Of a DNA stretch of 64,000 bases, positions 17,706-25,945 are shown piece by piece. Location: positions 579,762 to 643,761 of the forward strand of contig NZ_FWXT01000003.1 of NCBI RefSeq assembly GCF_900176535.1, read 5' to 3'. The notes beneath the pieces were generated by a model that saw nothing but the letters and a program-made list of their open reading frames with translations, did no database searches and had not been told where the DNA came from. Each line of letters opens with the position of its first letter. Position 1 is the stretch's first letter. Position numbers and translations under genes: made by a program. The DNA comes from Pedobacter africanus. Lineage in GTDB: Bacteria > Bacteroidota > Bacteroidia > Sphingobacteriales > Sphingobacteriaceae.

Positions 17706-18392
17706 TTATTTTAACCGGTCAAAGTGGGGCTTCAGGTGAGCTTCCATTCCTTTCTTAAAATCTTCTTTCGTACCGGTCTTTAAGATCTGTACCAGGTCCA
17801 TATGGTTTACCTTGCCTTTGGTAGGTTTTTTTTCTAGCGTAACCACGTAATCGAAGATAGGCAGCAGCATGATCTGGAATCTTTTTAAAGTGTCATTGCC
17901 CGACATTTCATAAAGTTTACCGTGAAATGCAATCTCATTTTTAATCCTGAAGGAATTGTCGTGGTTTACTTCTTTTTTTGCAATGTTTTCCAGTTCAGCA
18001 ATATCCTTGTCCGTCTTTCTGATATAGATGAGCTCTGCGAGTCCCGTTTCCAATACCAGTCGCAATTCAAAAATATCCTGCAGGGTTTCTGTGTCGATGA
18101 TCAGGGGATCCAATACGCGTTCAAAGGTGCCCAGTATATCTGGCCTGGCCAGTACCATACCTCTCTTTTTCTTGGTCTCTATCATGCCCAGCATGCGCAA
18201 CCTGCTCAGCGCTTCACGCAAAACGTTTCTGCTTACCCCAAGTGCTTCAGCAAGTTCCAGTTCTTTAGGAAGGGCGTCGCCCGGACGGAAGGATTTCTTT
18301 TTAAGGTATTCCCTTAACCTGACCTCTACAATATCTGCCATCGTATTTGAAGCGATTGGCATCAGGTCTTTACTTAAATCGTTTATTGCCAT
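17706..18392 (-). CDS. FadR-subfamily (GntR/FCD) transcriptional regulator
   Basis: Residues about 15-80 form the winged helix (RPGDALPKELELAEALGVSR, REALSRLRMLGMIE, KRGMVLARP). Residues about 95-225 are an FCD ligand domain with the metal-site histidines in AFHGKLYEMSGN, NHMDLV and MEAHLKPHF. The first metal position, usually Asp-x3-His, reads Glu-x3-His. E. coli NanR, which controls sialic acid catabolism, belongs to this subfamily, so a regulator of the adjacent sialidase operon is the obvious role; the ligand is inferred. It is followed by a strong terminator. A GTACTAC-type site 41 bp upstream of its start, also present in the PUL promoter, suggests autoregulation. Confidence 0.92.
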   Translation of the reverse strand: MAINDLSKDLMPIASNTMADIVEVRLREYLKKKSFRPGDALPKELELAEALGVSRNVLREALSRLRMLGMIETKKKRGMVLARPDILGTFERVLDPLIIDTETLQDIFELRLVLETGLAELIYIRKTDKDIAELENIAKKEVNHDNSFRIKNEIAFHGKLYEMSGNDTLKRFQIMLLPIFDYVVTLEKKPTKGKVNHMDLVQILKTGTKEDFKKGMEAHLKPHFDRLK

Positions 18393-18432
18393 AATTTAAT
18401 AATCCTTCAAAAATGAGATATTTTTTTGTTAA

Positions 18433-18443
18433 TATGTACTACA
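18433..18443. promoter_or_regulatory. Second predicted FadR/GntR operator, upstream of its own gene
   Basis: TATGTACTACA repeats exactly the 11 bases found at 17572-17582. It lies 41 bp before the gntR start codon, inside the 170-bp divergent region shared with the trehalose gene. No clear -7/-33 pair could be assigned here. Confidence 0.55.
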
Positions 18444-18562
18444 ATATAAAAATATTTTCCTTAGAAATCCAGACATATTTAGCGGGCTTATCCTCAGTAA
18501 TTTATTGATAAAAAGCAATAAATTCAAACAAAAAATGCAAATAACGGTTGTTTTAAGTAATA

Positions 18563-20743
18563 ATGATAACAGACAGTAAAACCATCATCGTTTCGAACCG
18601 GCTACCCGTAAAAATTACAGAAGAAAATGGAGTATATATCCTTAGTCCGAGTGAAGGCGGCCTTGCGACCGGCTTAGGCTCTATATATAAAAATGGCAAC
18701 AACATCTGGATCGGCTGGCCCGGACTGGAGATCCCTCTGGAAAGGCAGGATGAGGTAAGGGAAAAACTGGCCGGACTTAACCTGGTACCTGTTTTCCTGA
18801 GCAATGAAGAAATCAGCCTGTATTATGAAGGTTTTTCTAATGAAGTGTTATGGCCCGTATTCCATTACCTGGTTACTTATGCCAATTTTGAACAGCTGGC
18901 ATGGGACTATTATAAAGTAGTAAATGATAAGTTTAAGGCCGAAGTATTGAAACACCTGTCGGCCGACGATGTAGTCTGGATACACGATTACCAGCTCCTG
19001 TTGTTGCCCTGCCTCATCAGGACCACACAACCGGAAATTACCATTGGCTTCTTCCAGCACATTCCCTTCCCTTCATTTGAAATTTTCAGGCTCATCCCCT
19101 GGAGGGAAGAACTGATTGCCGGAATGCTGGGGGCCGATCTGCTCGGTTTTCATACCTTTGATGATGCCCGTCATTTTTTAAGCGCCGCTTCCCGGCTTTC
19201 CTCCAGCAACCTGCTGGATAATGTCCTGATCTATAAGAACAGGCAGGTGGTTGTTGAGGCCTTTCCTATGGGAATTGACTCAGATAAATTTGACAGTTTA
19301 ACCCGACACGAAAAGGTAGCCAAATACACCAACTCATTTAAAGCAAGCTTAAAGAATGTAAAAACCATACTGACTATAGACAGGCTGGATTACAGTAAAG
19401 GCATCTTACAGCGCTTGCAGGCATTTGAGCTGCTGCTGGAACAACATCCAGAATACATAGGCAAACTGGCCTTATATATGGTTGTAGTGCCATCGAGAGA
19501 TACTGTTCCAAAGTATAAAGAGCTGAAAGACCAGATAGATCAGTTTGTGGGCAATATCAATGCGCGTTTCCGGACCATAAACTGGGTGCCCATACATTAT
19601 TTCTACAGGTCATTTTCCATAGAATTTCTTTCGGCCATATACAGCACCGCAGACATATGCCTGGTTACGCCCATGCGCGATGGCATGAACCTGGTCAGCA
19701 AAGAATATGTCGCATCACGTACAACAGATGATGGGGTACTGATACTGAGTGAAATGGCAGGGGCATCCAGGGAATTAACTGATGCCCTGATCGTTAACCC
19801 CAATAACATTGGTGACATTAAAGAAGCTATTGTAAAGGCGGTAAATATGCCCCCGGAAGAACAAAACAGGAGAATGCGCAGCATGCGTGCAATAGTCAGC
19901 AAGTTTAACATCCATCTTTGGGTTAAGAATTTTATGGACAAGCTAAATGAAGTAAAAACCATGCAGGAATCTTTGCATACCAAACATGCTGTTGCGGCAG
20001 TACGGGCGCGGATATCGGCTGATTATGACCAGGCCAGAGACCGGTATATTTTTCTGGATTACGATGGAACCCTGGTTGGGTTTAAAGGTGATATTGACGA
20101 TGCAGCACCTGACGAAGAATTGTACTCCATTTTAAAGGAGCTTAGCCTGGATTCTGCCAATAAGGTTATACTGATTAGCGGAAGACGGTACCAGACCCTG
20201 GAAAAATGGTTCGGTCACCTTGACCTGGACATGATTGCCGAGCATGGGGCCTGGCAAAAGATCAGGAAGGCAGAGTGGAAAGCCCTGCCCCTGCTTACCG
20301 ATAAATGGAAGCAGGAGATCAGGACCGTATTAGATACTTACACAGACCGTACCCCCGGTTCTTTTATTGAGGAGAAAAGTTATTCCCTGGTATGGCATTA
20401 CCGCAAAGCTGAAGAAGGTTTGGGCGAACTGCGTGCCAATGAAATTATTAACCATTTAAGGATGATCATTGCCGATAAAGGCCTGCAGATGATGCCCGGA
20501 AATAAGGTTATCGAGTTTAAGAATATAGAAGTGAACAAGGGCAAAGCCGCACAAAACTGGCTGTATGACAACTATCCTGATTTTATACTCGCCCTTGGGG
20601 ATGACCATACGGATGAAGATATTTTTAAAGCTTTATCACCGGAAGCTTATACCATTAAAGTGGGCAGCAATATTTCAGCTGCCCGGTACTATCTTAAAGA
20701 TTACCATGAGGTGAGGGAATTGCTGAAAGAACTGATTAAATAG
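18563..20743 (+). CDS. Bifunctional trehalose-6-phosphate synthase/phosphatase
   Basis: Residues about 1-460 are a GT20 OtsA domain (VSNRLPV, WPGLEIP, VWIHDYQLLLLPCLI, GFFQHIPFPSFEIFR, TIDRLDYSKGI, MRDGMNLVSKEYVA). Residues about 495-726 are a HAD-type OtsB phosphatase starting with DYDGT and ending with the loop ALGDDHTDEDIF. It makes trehalose 6-phosphate from UDP-glucose and glucose 6-phosphate, then dephosphorylates it, in the cytoplasm. Bacterial fusions of this length (726 residues) are common in Bacteroidota. It is transcribed away from the gntR gene and ends only 3 bp from the convergent GH15 gene, with no terminator visible between them. Confidence 0.96.
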   Translation: MITDSKTIIVSNRLPVKITEENGVYILSPSEGGLATGLGSIYKNGNNIWIGWPGLEIPLERQDEVREKLAGLNLVPVFLSNEEISLYYEGFSNEVLWPVFHYLVTYANFEQLAWDYYKVVNDKFKAEVLKHLSADDVVWIHDYQLLLLPCLIRTTQPEITIGFFQHIPFPSFEIFRLIPWREELIAGMLGADLLGFHTFDDARHFLSAASRLSSSNLLDNVLIYKNRQVVVEAFPMGIDSDKFDSLTRHEKVAKYTNSFKASLKNVKTILTIDRLDYSKGILQRLQAFELLLEQHPEYIGKLALYMVVVPSRDTVPKYKELKDQIDQFVGNINARFRTINWVPIHYFYRSFSIEFLSAIYSTADICLVTPMRDGMNLVSKEYVASRTTDDGVLILSEMAGASRELTDALIVNPNNIGDIKEAIVKAVNMPPEEQNRRMRSMRAIVSKFNIHLWVKNFMDKLNEVKTMQESLHTKHAVAAVRARISADYDQARDRYIFLDYDGTLVGFKGDIDDAAPDEELYSILKELSLDSANKVILISGRRYQTLEKWFGHLDLDMIAEHGAWQKIRKAEWKALPLLTDKWKQEIRTVLDTYTDRTPGSFIEEKSYSLVWHYRKAEEGLGELRANEIINHLRMIIADKGLQMMPGNKVIEFKNIEVNKGKAAQNWLYDNYPDFILALGDDHTDEDIFKALSPEAYTIKVGSNISAARYYLKDYHEVRELLKELIK

Positions 20744-20746
20744 TCC

Positions 20747-22540
20747 CTAAAGGAAGACAGGCCTATCCAGTTTTATCGCAATGCGGTGTGCAGCATTCAT
20801 TAAGCCAACATGGCTGTAGGCCTGGGGGAAATTGCCCCACTGACTGCCGTTTGTTTCATCAACATCTTCACTAAAAAGCATCAGGTGGTTTGCATATTTA
20901 ATGATAGACTCGAATTCCTTTATCGCATCATCTATTCTTCCAACACAGGCCAAAGCCTCTACATACCAGAAAGCACAGATCAGAAAAGTGGTTTTCGGTT
21001 TACCAAAATCATCTTTATGCACATACCTGTAAAATAAGCCATTTTCTGCTTTTAGTTCCTGCTCCAAAGCAATTAAGTGGTCTTTTGCCCTTTGCGAGGC
21101 CGGATCCAGATAATTCATTAAGATCAGCTGCAGGGTGCTCGCATCCAGGTGTTTGCTGCCCACAGCATGATTGTAAACTTTCCTTTCCGGATCATAGCAG
21201 TCCTCTATATGCTTTGCGGCTTTGTCAATCAGGATCTGTGCCCGTTCCTGGTAAGGCTGGTTACCTATGGTTCTGGCCATCTTCAACGCCGCATTTGCAC
21301 CGGCCCATTGAAAAAGGTTAGTATAGCAATGGGTGTTTGCAATGTTCCGGAATTCCCATATACCCGCATCCTTTTCGTCGATGGTGCGTTCGATCTTTTT
21401 GAGCAGGTAATCCAGCCATTGTTCTGAATCCTTTCTTTCTGAGTAAATAAAGCGATGGTCAGTATACAAAGGCAGCATCGAGACCAGTACCTGTCCGTAA
21501 ATGTCATTTTGAATGTGCTCAAAAGCCTGGTTTCCTATCCGGATGGGCTTGTTGCCCAGATATCCTTTCAGATGCCTGAGTTTACGTTCGGTAAGTACCC
21601 TTTCTCCGGCAATACCAAACAAAGGCTGGTAGCGCTCGTCATCCCTGAAAGAAATATCAGTAATATAGTTAAAATAACGTTCCATTTCTTCAAAATGCCC
21701 GATGTGGTTTAAAGAAGTGATCACGTAATAGGTGTCCCGCATCCAGCAATACCGGTAGTCCCAGTTCCTGCCAGAGCCATCAGATTCAGGTAAACTGGTG
21801 GTACTTGCCGCAATAATGGCCCCGGTATCTTCATACTGGTGTATTTTTAAAGTGAGTGCGGATCGGATGACGTAGGATTGGTAAAAGCCGGCTATAGTCG
21901 AATGTTTGATCCACAACCGCCAGTATTTAATGGTTTCCCTTAGAAAGCGCTCGGCAGTACTGATGATCGGCGCGTCGAGGTCATGGGCGTAGGTAAGGAT
22001 CAGGTACTTGGATTCATTCAAAGCAAAATATTTTCCGTCTTCTATGTAGCTCAATGAGATATTGGTACTCAGCTGCATGTCTTCATCATTACCGGTAAAA
22101 CTAATGTGGTTACTGCCCCTGCTGCTTTTTTGCTTGGCTTTACCGTATTCAAATACCGGTTTGCAGCTTACTTTAATCCTGGGATTGCCCTCCAGAGGCT
22201 CAATTTTCCGGATCAGCATTAAAGGCTTATAATAACGTTCGTATTGGTAAAATCGAGGTGCAAAATCAAAAATCCGGTATTTCCCTTCCGGATTGCTGAT
22301 TTCGGTACAAAGTACATTGGTATTGTCAAGGTAATATTGTCTGGACAGGTATTCACCAGCGGGTAAGATGGAGAACTCCCCTCCTTTTTCTTTATCCAGC
22401 AAACCACCAAACACAAAACTGCTGTCAAATCTTGGCCAGCAGAGCCAGTCTATATTCGTGTTCTTGTTTACATGGGCCAGATAAGCGCAATTGCCGATAA
22501 TTCCTGTTTGATAAGTGTGTCTTTCCGTCATACGATTCAT
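20747..22540 (-). CDS. GH15-family glucoamylase/trehalase-like hydrolase
   Basis: The start is the ATG at 22540 (MNRMTERHTYQTG) or nine bases later at 22531. A frame extension to 22561 uses TTG. Landmarks are IGNCAYLAHVNKN and WLCWPRFDSS in the N-terminal sandwich, GRNWDYRYCWMRD, the general acid loop DAGIWEFRN, and GNFPQAYSHVGLMNAAH near the end. There is no signal peptide, so it is cytoplasmic. The clade includes intracellular trehalases and glucoamylases. Standing tail-to-tail with trehalose synthase, it may degrade trehalose or a related alpha-glucan; this is inferred from context. The length of 598 residues is typical. Confidence 0.9.
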   Translation of the reverse strand: MNRMTERHTYQTGIIGNCAYLAHVNKNTNIDWLCWPRFDSSFVFGGLLDKEKGGEFSILPAGEYLSRQYYLDNTNVLCTEISNPEGKYRIFDFAPRFYQYERYYKPLMLIRKIEPLEGNPRIKVSCKPVFEYGKAKQKSSRGSNHISFTGNDEDMQLSTNISLSYIEDGKYFALNESKYLILTYAHDLDAPIISTAERFLRETIKYWRLWIKHSTIAGFYQSYVIRSALTLKIHQYEDTGAIIAASTTSLPESDGSGRNWDYRYCWMRDTYYVITSLNHIGHFEEMERYFNYITDISFRDDERYQPLFGIAGERVLTERKLRHLKGYLGNKPIRIGNQAFEHIQNDIYGQVLVSMLPLYTDHRFIYSERKDSEQWLDYLLKKIERTIDEKDAGIWEFRNIANTHCYTNLFQWAGANAALKMARTIGNQPYQERAQILIDKAAKHIEDCYDPERKVYNHAVGSKHLDASTLQLILMNYLDPASQRAKDHLIALEQELKAENGLFYRYVHKDDFGKPKTTFLICAFWYVEALACVGRIDDAIKEFESIIKYANHLMLFSEDVDETNGSQWGNFPQAYSHVGLMNAAHRIAIKLDRPVFL

Positions 22541-22626
22541 TCCGTTGTTCCGTATTAACAACAGGATTGGTACAGAATTGTTGACGATTAATGGAATTTC
22601 CTACCTAAAAGGGGATTAAAGCTATT

Positions 22627-23784
22627 TTATTGGATGAAATCCTGGTACAGCTGGTTAATGGCTGCTTTCAAAAGGCCGTTAAAAGCATCGGTGTATTCCG
22701 GCCGGCAGCCATTGGTAATCACTACAATCCCGAATTTCTCCCTGGGCTGGAAGAACATGGCGCTGTATAGCCCATAAGCAGAACCTGTATGCCCTGTCAT
22801 AATTTTTCCAGGGACCAGTTTATCTGTTTGCAGCAAGGCAAGACCATAATTTTCAGGTTCCGATACTTTGGTCTGCATCAGCCGGGCGCTTTTTTTTGAG
22901 ATGATCCTTCCCCCATTGTATTTTCCATAGTTCATGTGCATGGTCATGTAGCGGGCCAGGTCTGCTGCCGAGATCTTCATTCCACCGGTTGGGGAAAACA
23001 GAGGTGTACTGTAGCCCATGACATAACTCCTGATCTCATCGCTGCGCGGATTATAGGCTGAAGCTGCAGGATTGAATTTTCTGGAAACAGAATCATATTC
23101 ATACAAGGTAACAAAGCGGTTCTTGTCCAGGGAGTCTACACAATAACCTCCATAGAGTCCCAGCCGGTCCAGAATATGGTGTTTGATGTACTGGTCAAAA
23201 CGTTCTCCTGAAAGCTTTTCTATAACAGCCCCTACCATGTTAAAATTCAGGTTGCAGTATTGGTACCCTTTTCCAGGTTCATAACTGTTGTAACACTTTG
23301 TCCAGTTTTTATTCCTGTCCGGATTGATGACATCGAGATTGAAGTACCCCTCACTATCGTTGATACTTGAGGTATGCGACAACACCATTTTTAAGGTGAT
23401 TACGGTTTCAGGGAATTTTGGGTTCCTCACCTTAAAACCAACCAGATCACTGAAATCATCATTCAATGACGCTTTACCGGCTTCCAGCAACTGCATCATG
23501 GCTGTTGCAGAAAAAGACTTCGAAATAGAGGCGATCCTGAAGATATCCTGATCTTTAAGTTCCGTATTGCTTTCCATATTTTTGAACCCAAAGGACCGGG
23601 TATATACCATTTTGTTTCCCTTTACTACAGCCACCGAAAGTCCCACTGCATCGAATTTTTTCATGATGCGCTGTAAGTTGACAGCAACACTGTCCGGGCC
23701 AGGCTGACTAAAGCCTTGTAATGAAATAAAAAGAAAGCATACTAAAGTGCGGAAGTAAAGTCTTAAAGCGTTTGGTCTGGTCAT
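22627..23784 (-). CDS. Serine beta-lactamase-fold hydrolase (class C/esterase type)
   Basis: A signal peptide (MTRPNALRLYFRTLVCFLFI to GFSQ) directs it to the periplasm. The nucleophile motif is S86-I-S-K89. YCN (in YQYCNLNFN) supplies the YxN motif and GHTGS corresponds to the KTG strand. Proteins of this family include DD-peptidases, esterases and penicillin-binding-like enzymes; resistance to beta-lactams should not be assumed. It lies upstream of the GH15 gene on the same strand with a gap of about 86 bp, so they may share a transcript. A structured leader with a terminator-like hairpin precedes it by only 33 bp. Confidence 0.88.
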   Translation of the reverse strand: MTRPNALRLYFRTLVCFLFISLQGFSQPGPDSVAVNLQRIMKKFDAVGLSVAVVKGNKMVYTRSFGFKNMESNTELKDQDIFRIASISKSFSATAMMQLLEAGKASLNDDFSDLVGFKVRNPKFPETVITLKMVLSHTSSINDSEGYFNLDVINPDRNKNWTKCYNSYEPGKGYQYCNLNFNMVGAVIEKLSGERFDQYIKHHILDRLGLYGGYCVDSLDKNRFVTLYEYDSVSRKFNPAASAYNPRSDEIRSYVMGYSTPLFSPTGGMKISAADLARYMTMHMNYGKYNGGRIISKKSARLMQTKVSEPENYGLALLQTDKLVPGKIMTGHTGSAYGLYSAMFFQPREKFGIVVITNGCRPEYTDAFNGLLKAAINQLYQDFIQ

Positions 23785-23817
23785 CTTATTTAAAAAGAAA
23801 TCAATGGGTTATGAATT

Positions 23818-23847
23818 AAAAAGCCCCTTGTTTTACAAGCGGCTTTT
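23818..23847 (-). terminator. Terminator-like hairpin just upstream of the beta-lactamase-fold gene
   Basis: AAGCC-c-CTTGT (23821-23831) pairs across a TTT loop with ACAAG-c-GGCTT (23835-23845), and minus-strand U residues follow. Only 33 bp separate it from the start codon at 23784, leaving little room for a promoter. It may be the end of the ABC-operon transcript or an attenuator in a 5' leader. Confidence 0.6.
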
Positions 23848-23897
23848 ACCTGTTCTTATGCTGTGCCTGCCCTACGCGGATCACCCACTCACAGGAC
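23848..23897 (-). other. Possible structured RNA leader
   Basis: On the minus strand CCTGT at the 5' side can pair with ACAGG at the 3' side. An internal CTGTG/CACAG pairing competes with this, and the region sits directly before the terminator-like hairpin. I could not match it to a riboswitch class I know. It is the main content of the 283 bp between the beta-lactamase-fold gene and the small ORF; the rest is AT-rich. Confidence 0.3.
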
Positions 23898-24027
23898 TTT
23901 TTTGTCGGTATATTTATTCAATTATTACTTATAACAAGTTAAGAAATTACCGGTTTGCATTTTTATAAATTTTATTAACAAATTCACAATTCCTGACATT
24001 TGACAAGGCTTTATCAAATTCTAAAAC

Positions 24028-24035
24028 TATATTTG
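24028..24035 (+). promoter_or_regulatory. Predicted -7 element of the small-ORF gene
   Basis: TATATTTG is a perfect match to TAnnTTTG and lies 32 bp before the ATG at 24068. The nearest TTTG upstream (23999-24002) is 25 nt away, longer than usual, so the -33 box is weak. Confidence 0.5.
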
Positions 24036-24067
24036 TTGCATTAAAAGTTATTTTAAAATATAATTAT

Positions 24068-24175
24068 ATGACATCTTTATCTGCAATCAGTTTAGTTGCT
24101 TTAGCAGTGATCATTATCATTTCTGCGTTTTATTTAACCTTCAGGAAAAAGAAAGAAACCAGCGGACATCATTAA
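24068..24175 (+). CDS. Small single-pass membrane protein, 35 residues
   Basis: The ATG at 24068 opens a 35-codon frame ending at TAA 24173-24175. The protein starts MTSLSAISLVALAVIIII, one hydrophobic helix of about 20 residues. It is followed by FRKKKETSGHH, a positively charged cytoplasmic tail, as in KdpF-like or other membrane miniproteins. A perfect -7 promoter element lies at 24028-24035. It is convergent with the ABC transporter gene, whose stop is 10 bp away. I do not recognise a family. A small transporter- or kinase-associated peptide is possible but unproven. Confidence 0.5.
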   Translation: MTSLSAISLVALAVIIIISAFYLTFRKKKETSGHH

Positions 24176-24184
24176 GGATGCCCA

Positions 24185-25945
24185 TCAGCTGCTTCTCTTA
24201 CCCTTGATCAGCATGTTCATGGCATGATCCATTGTGCCTGCTTTAATTACTTCGCCTGAGTTCACAAAGTAAATCTCATCTGCGTTCTCTATGGTATTTA
24301 AGCGATGCGCAATAATGACCAGTGTGGTTTCCTGAGGTAGTTTATTCAGAATATCACTAAGCAGCTGTTCCGTAACTGTATCAATGTTTGCAGTAGCCTC
24401 ATCAAGGATAAGCAGTTTTGGATTACGTAACACTGCCCTCATAAAAGCAATGAGCTGTTTTTGGCCCAGACTGATGTTATCGGCACCCGATGACACCTCG
24501 GTTTCCAGGCCCTTGTCGAACAATAACAGCAAGTCCTCAAGATGGGCAGCTTGAATCACTGCCTCCAGTTGCGCGTTGGTATAGTCCTTATAAGCCGTAT
24601 TACTGTATAAAATATTGTCTCTGACTGTACCGCTAAACAAAAAAGGCTCCTGCAGTATAAATCCGATCCTATTGGTCCGTTCCTCGGCAGTAAAAGAGCG
24701 GATGTCTTTCCCGTCTAATAAAACGGTTCCGCTTGTCGCATCGTATAGGCGCGCCATCAGCGATGCAGTAGTGGTTTTACCGCCGCCGGTTGGCCCAATC
24801 AGCGCGTAGGTTTTGCCCTTCTGCAGGTCAAAGCTGATGTTGTGCAGGATTTCTTGTCCACCAGCATAAGCAAAATGCACATTTCTAAAACTAAGTAGCG
24901 CATCAGAACGATGTCTGGTATCATCCCTTACTGTACGAAGATCATTTTCGAGTGAAAGGATCTGTGAAATCCTGTCCCATGCAGCTAAGGCTACCTGGAG
25001 GCTGCTCCATAAGGCAGCGAGTTGCCTTAGAGGGTTGTAGAAAGTTACAGCATAAGACAAGTAGCTGATCAGCAATCCGATGGTGAATTCTCCGGCGGCA
25101 ATCAGCTGAATACCGTACAACAATACCACCAGCTGTGCGATACTCGAAAATAAACCAAAAACAGGAACAAATATGTTATTGGCTATTCCTGCACCAATTG
25201 CGGTATGGTAATTTTGCTGATTGGTTTCGTCGAACCGTTTTCTGAAATAATCGCGGCGGTTAAAGGCAATGATCACTTTAAAATTGTTCAGGCTTTCCTG
25301 AATCCCTGCACTTAGGCTGCCTACACTTTTAAGGTTAACTGCATTTTTCCTTTTTACCCATGCCGATGCCAATACAGTAAACAGCAGTATAAGTACAGCC
25401 GGGCCCAGTGTGGCGGTACCCAGTTTGAAATTGATGAGTAACAGAAACACTCCAGAGCCCAGCATGGTGAACAAGCTACTCAGAAACTGCATCAGCGATT
25501 GCGAAAAGAACTGATTTACTTTATCTGTATCGTTGTTTACCCTGGAGATCAGGTCGCCTGCTTTATTCTGACTGAAAAATGAAACCGGCAGTTCCTGTAA
25601 TTTATTAAAAATGGCATTTCTAAGGGTGTAAAGCATTCGCTGTCCAACTCCGCCCATAAGTTTGGTCTGCAGGTATCCGGTAAACAGCGTGATCAGGAAC
25701 ATGACCAGTAAAATACCTGAGTACAGCAATACCCCATCAAATTGTTTGGTGGTCATGTAATTGTCTATGGTATGACCTATAATTAAAGGCGATAGCAGCA
25801 GTAAAGCCGAATTGATGACCATTGCAATAAATGCGAACAAAAGCCTCCGCCGTTCATGGGCGATCAGCAGCAGCAATTTTTTAAGTACCGCAAATGTCGA
25901 CTTCTTTTCGTCCTTACCGCTGAGCTGGCTAAGATTGTAGTTCAT
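24185..25945 (-). CDS. ABC exporter half-transporter with consensus Walker B and H-loop
   Basis: I start at the ATG at 25945 (MNYNLSQLSGKDEKK), overlapping the upstream gene by 17 bp; 25984 is possible. Six membrane helices in residues about 20-310 are followed by an ATPase domain with Walker A GPTGGGKT, Q-loop LQEPFLF, Walker B LLILDEAT with the catalytic Glu, and H-loop IIAHRL. The signature reads ISLGQKQ instead of LSGGQ. It is therefore the partner with a good ATP site but a poor signature, and matches the complementary degeneration in the gene upstream. Together they should form a heterodimeric MdlA/MdlB-like exporter in the inner membrane. The substrate is unknown. Confidence 0.93.
   Translation of the reverse strand: MNYNLSQLSGKDEKKSTFAVLKKLLLLIAHERRRLLFAFIAMVINSALLLLSPLIIGHTIDNYMTTKQFDGVLLYSGILLVMFLITLFTGYLQTKLMGGVGQRMLYTLRNAIFNKLQELPVSFFSQNKAGDLISRVNNDTDKVNQFFSQSLMQFLSSLFTMLGSGVFLLLINFKLGTATLGPAVLILLFTVLASAWVKRKNAVNLKSVGSLSAGIQESLNNFKVIIAFNRRDYFRKRFDETNQQNYHTAIGAGIANNIFVPVFGLFSSIAQLVVLLYGIQLIAAGEFTIGLLISYLSYAVTFYNPLRQLAALWSSLQVALAAWDRISQILSLENDLRTVRDDTRHRSDALLSFRNVHFAYAGGQEILHNISFDLQKGKTYALIGPTGGGKTTTASLMARLYDATSGTVLLDGKDIRSFTAEERTNRIGFILQEPFLFSGTVRDNILYSNTAYKDYTNAQLEAVIQAAHLEDLLLLFDKGLETEVSSGADNISLGQKQLIAFMRAVLRNPKLLILDEATANIDTVTEQLLSDILNKLPQETTLVIIAHRLNTIENADEIYFVNSGEVIKAGTMDHAMNMLIKGKRSS

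Noticed and set aside
22541..22561. Longer GH15 protein from a TTG
   Set aside because: The ATG at 22540 or 22531 gives the usual family N-terminus; the extension adds only a few unconserved residues.
22627..23784. Antibiotic resistance beta-lactamase
   Set aside because: The SxxK/YxN/HTG pattern is shared by esterases and DD-peptidases, and nothing in the context suggests resistance.
23848..23897. tRNA or a known riboswitch
   Set aside because: There is no cloverleaf or T-loop, and the motif order does not fit the TPP, preQ1 or cobalamin patterns I know.
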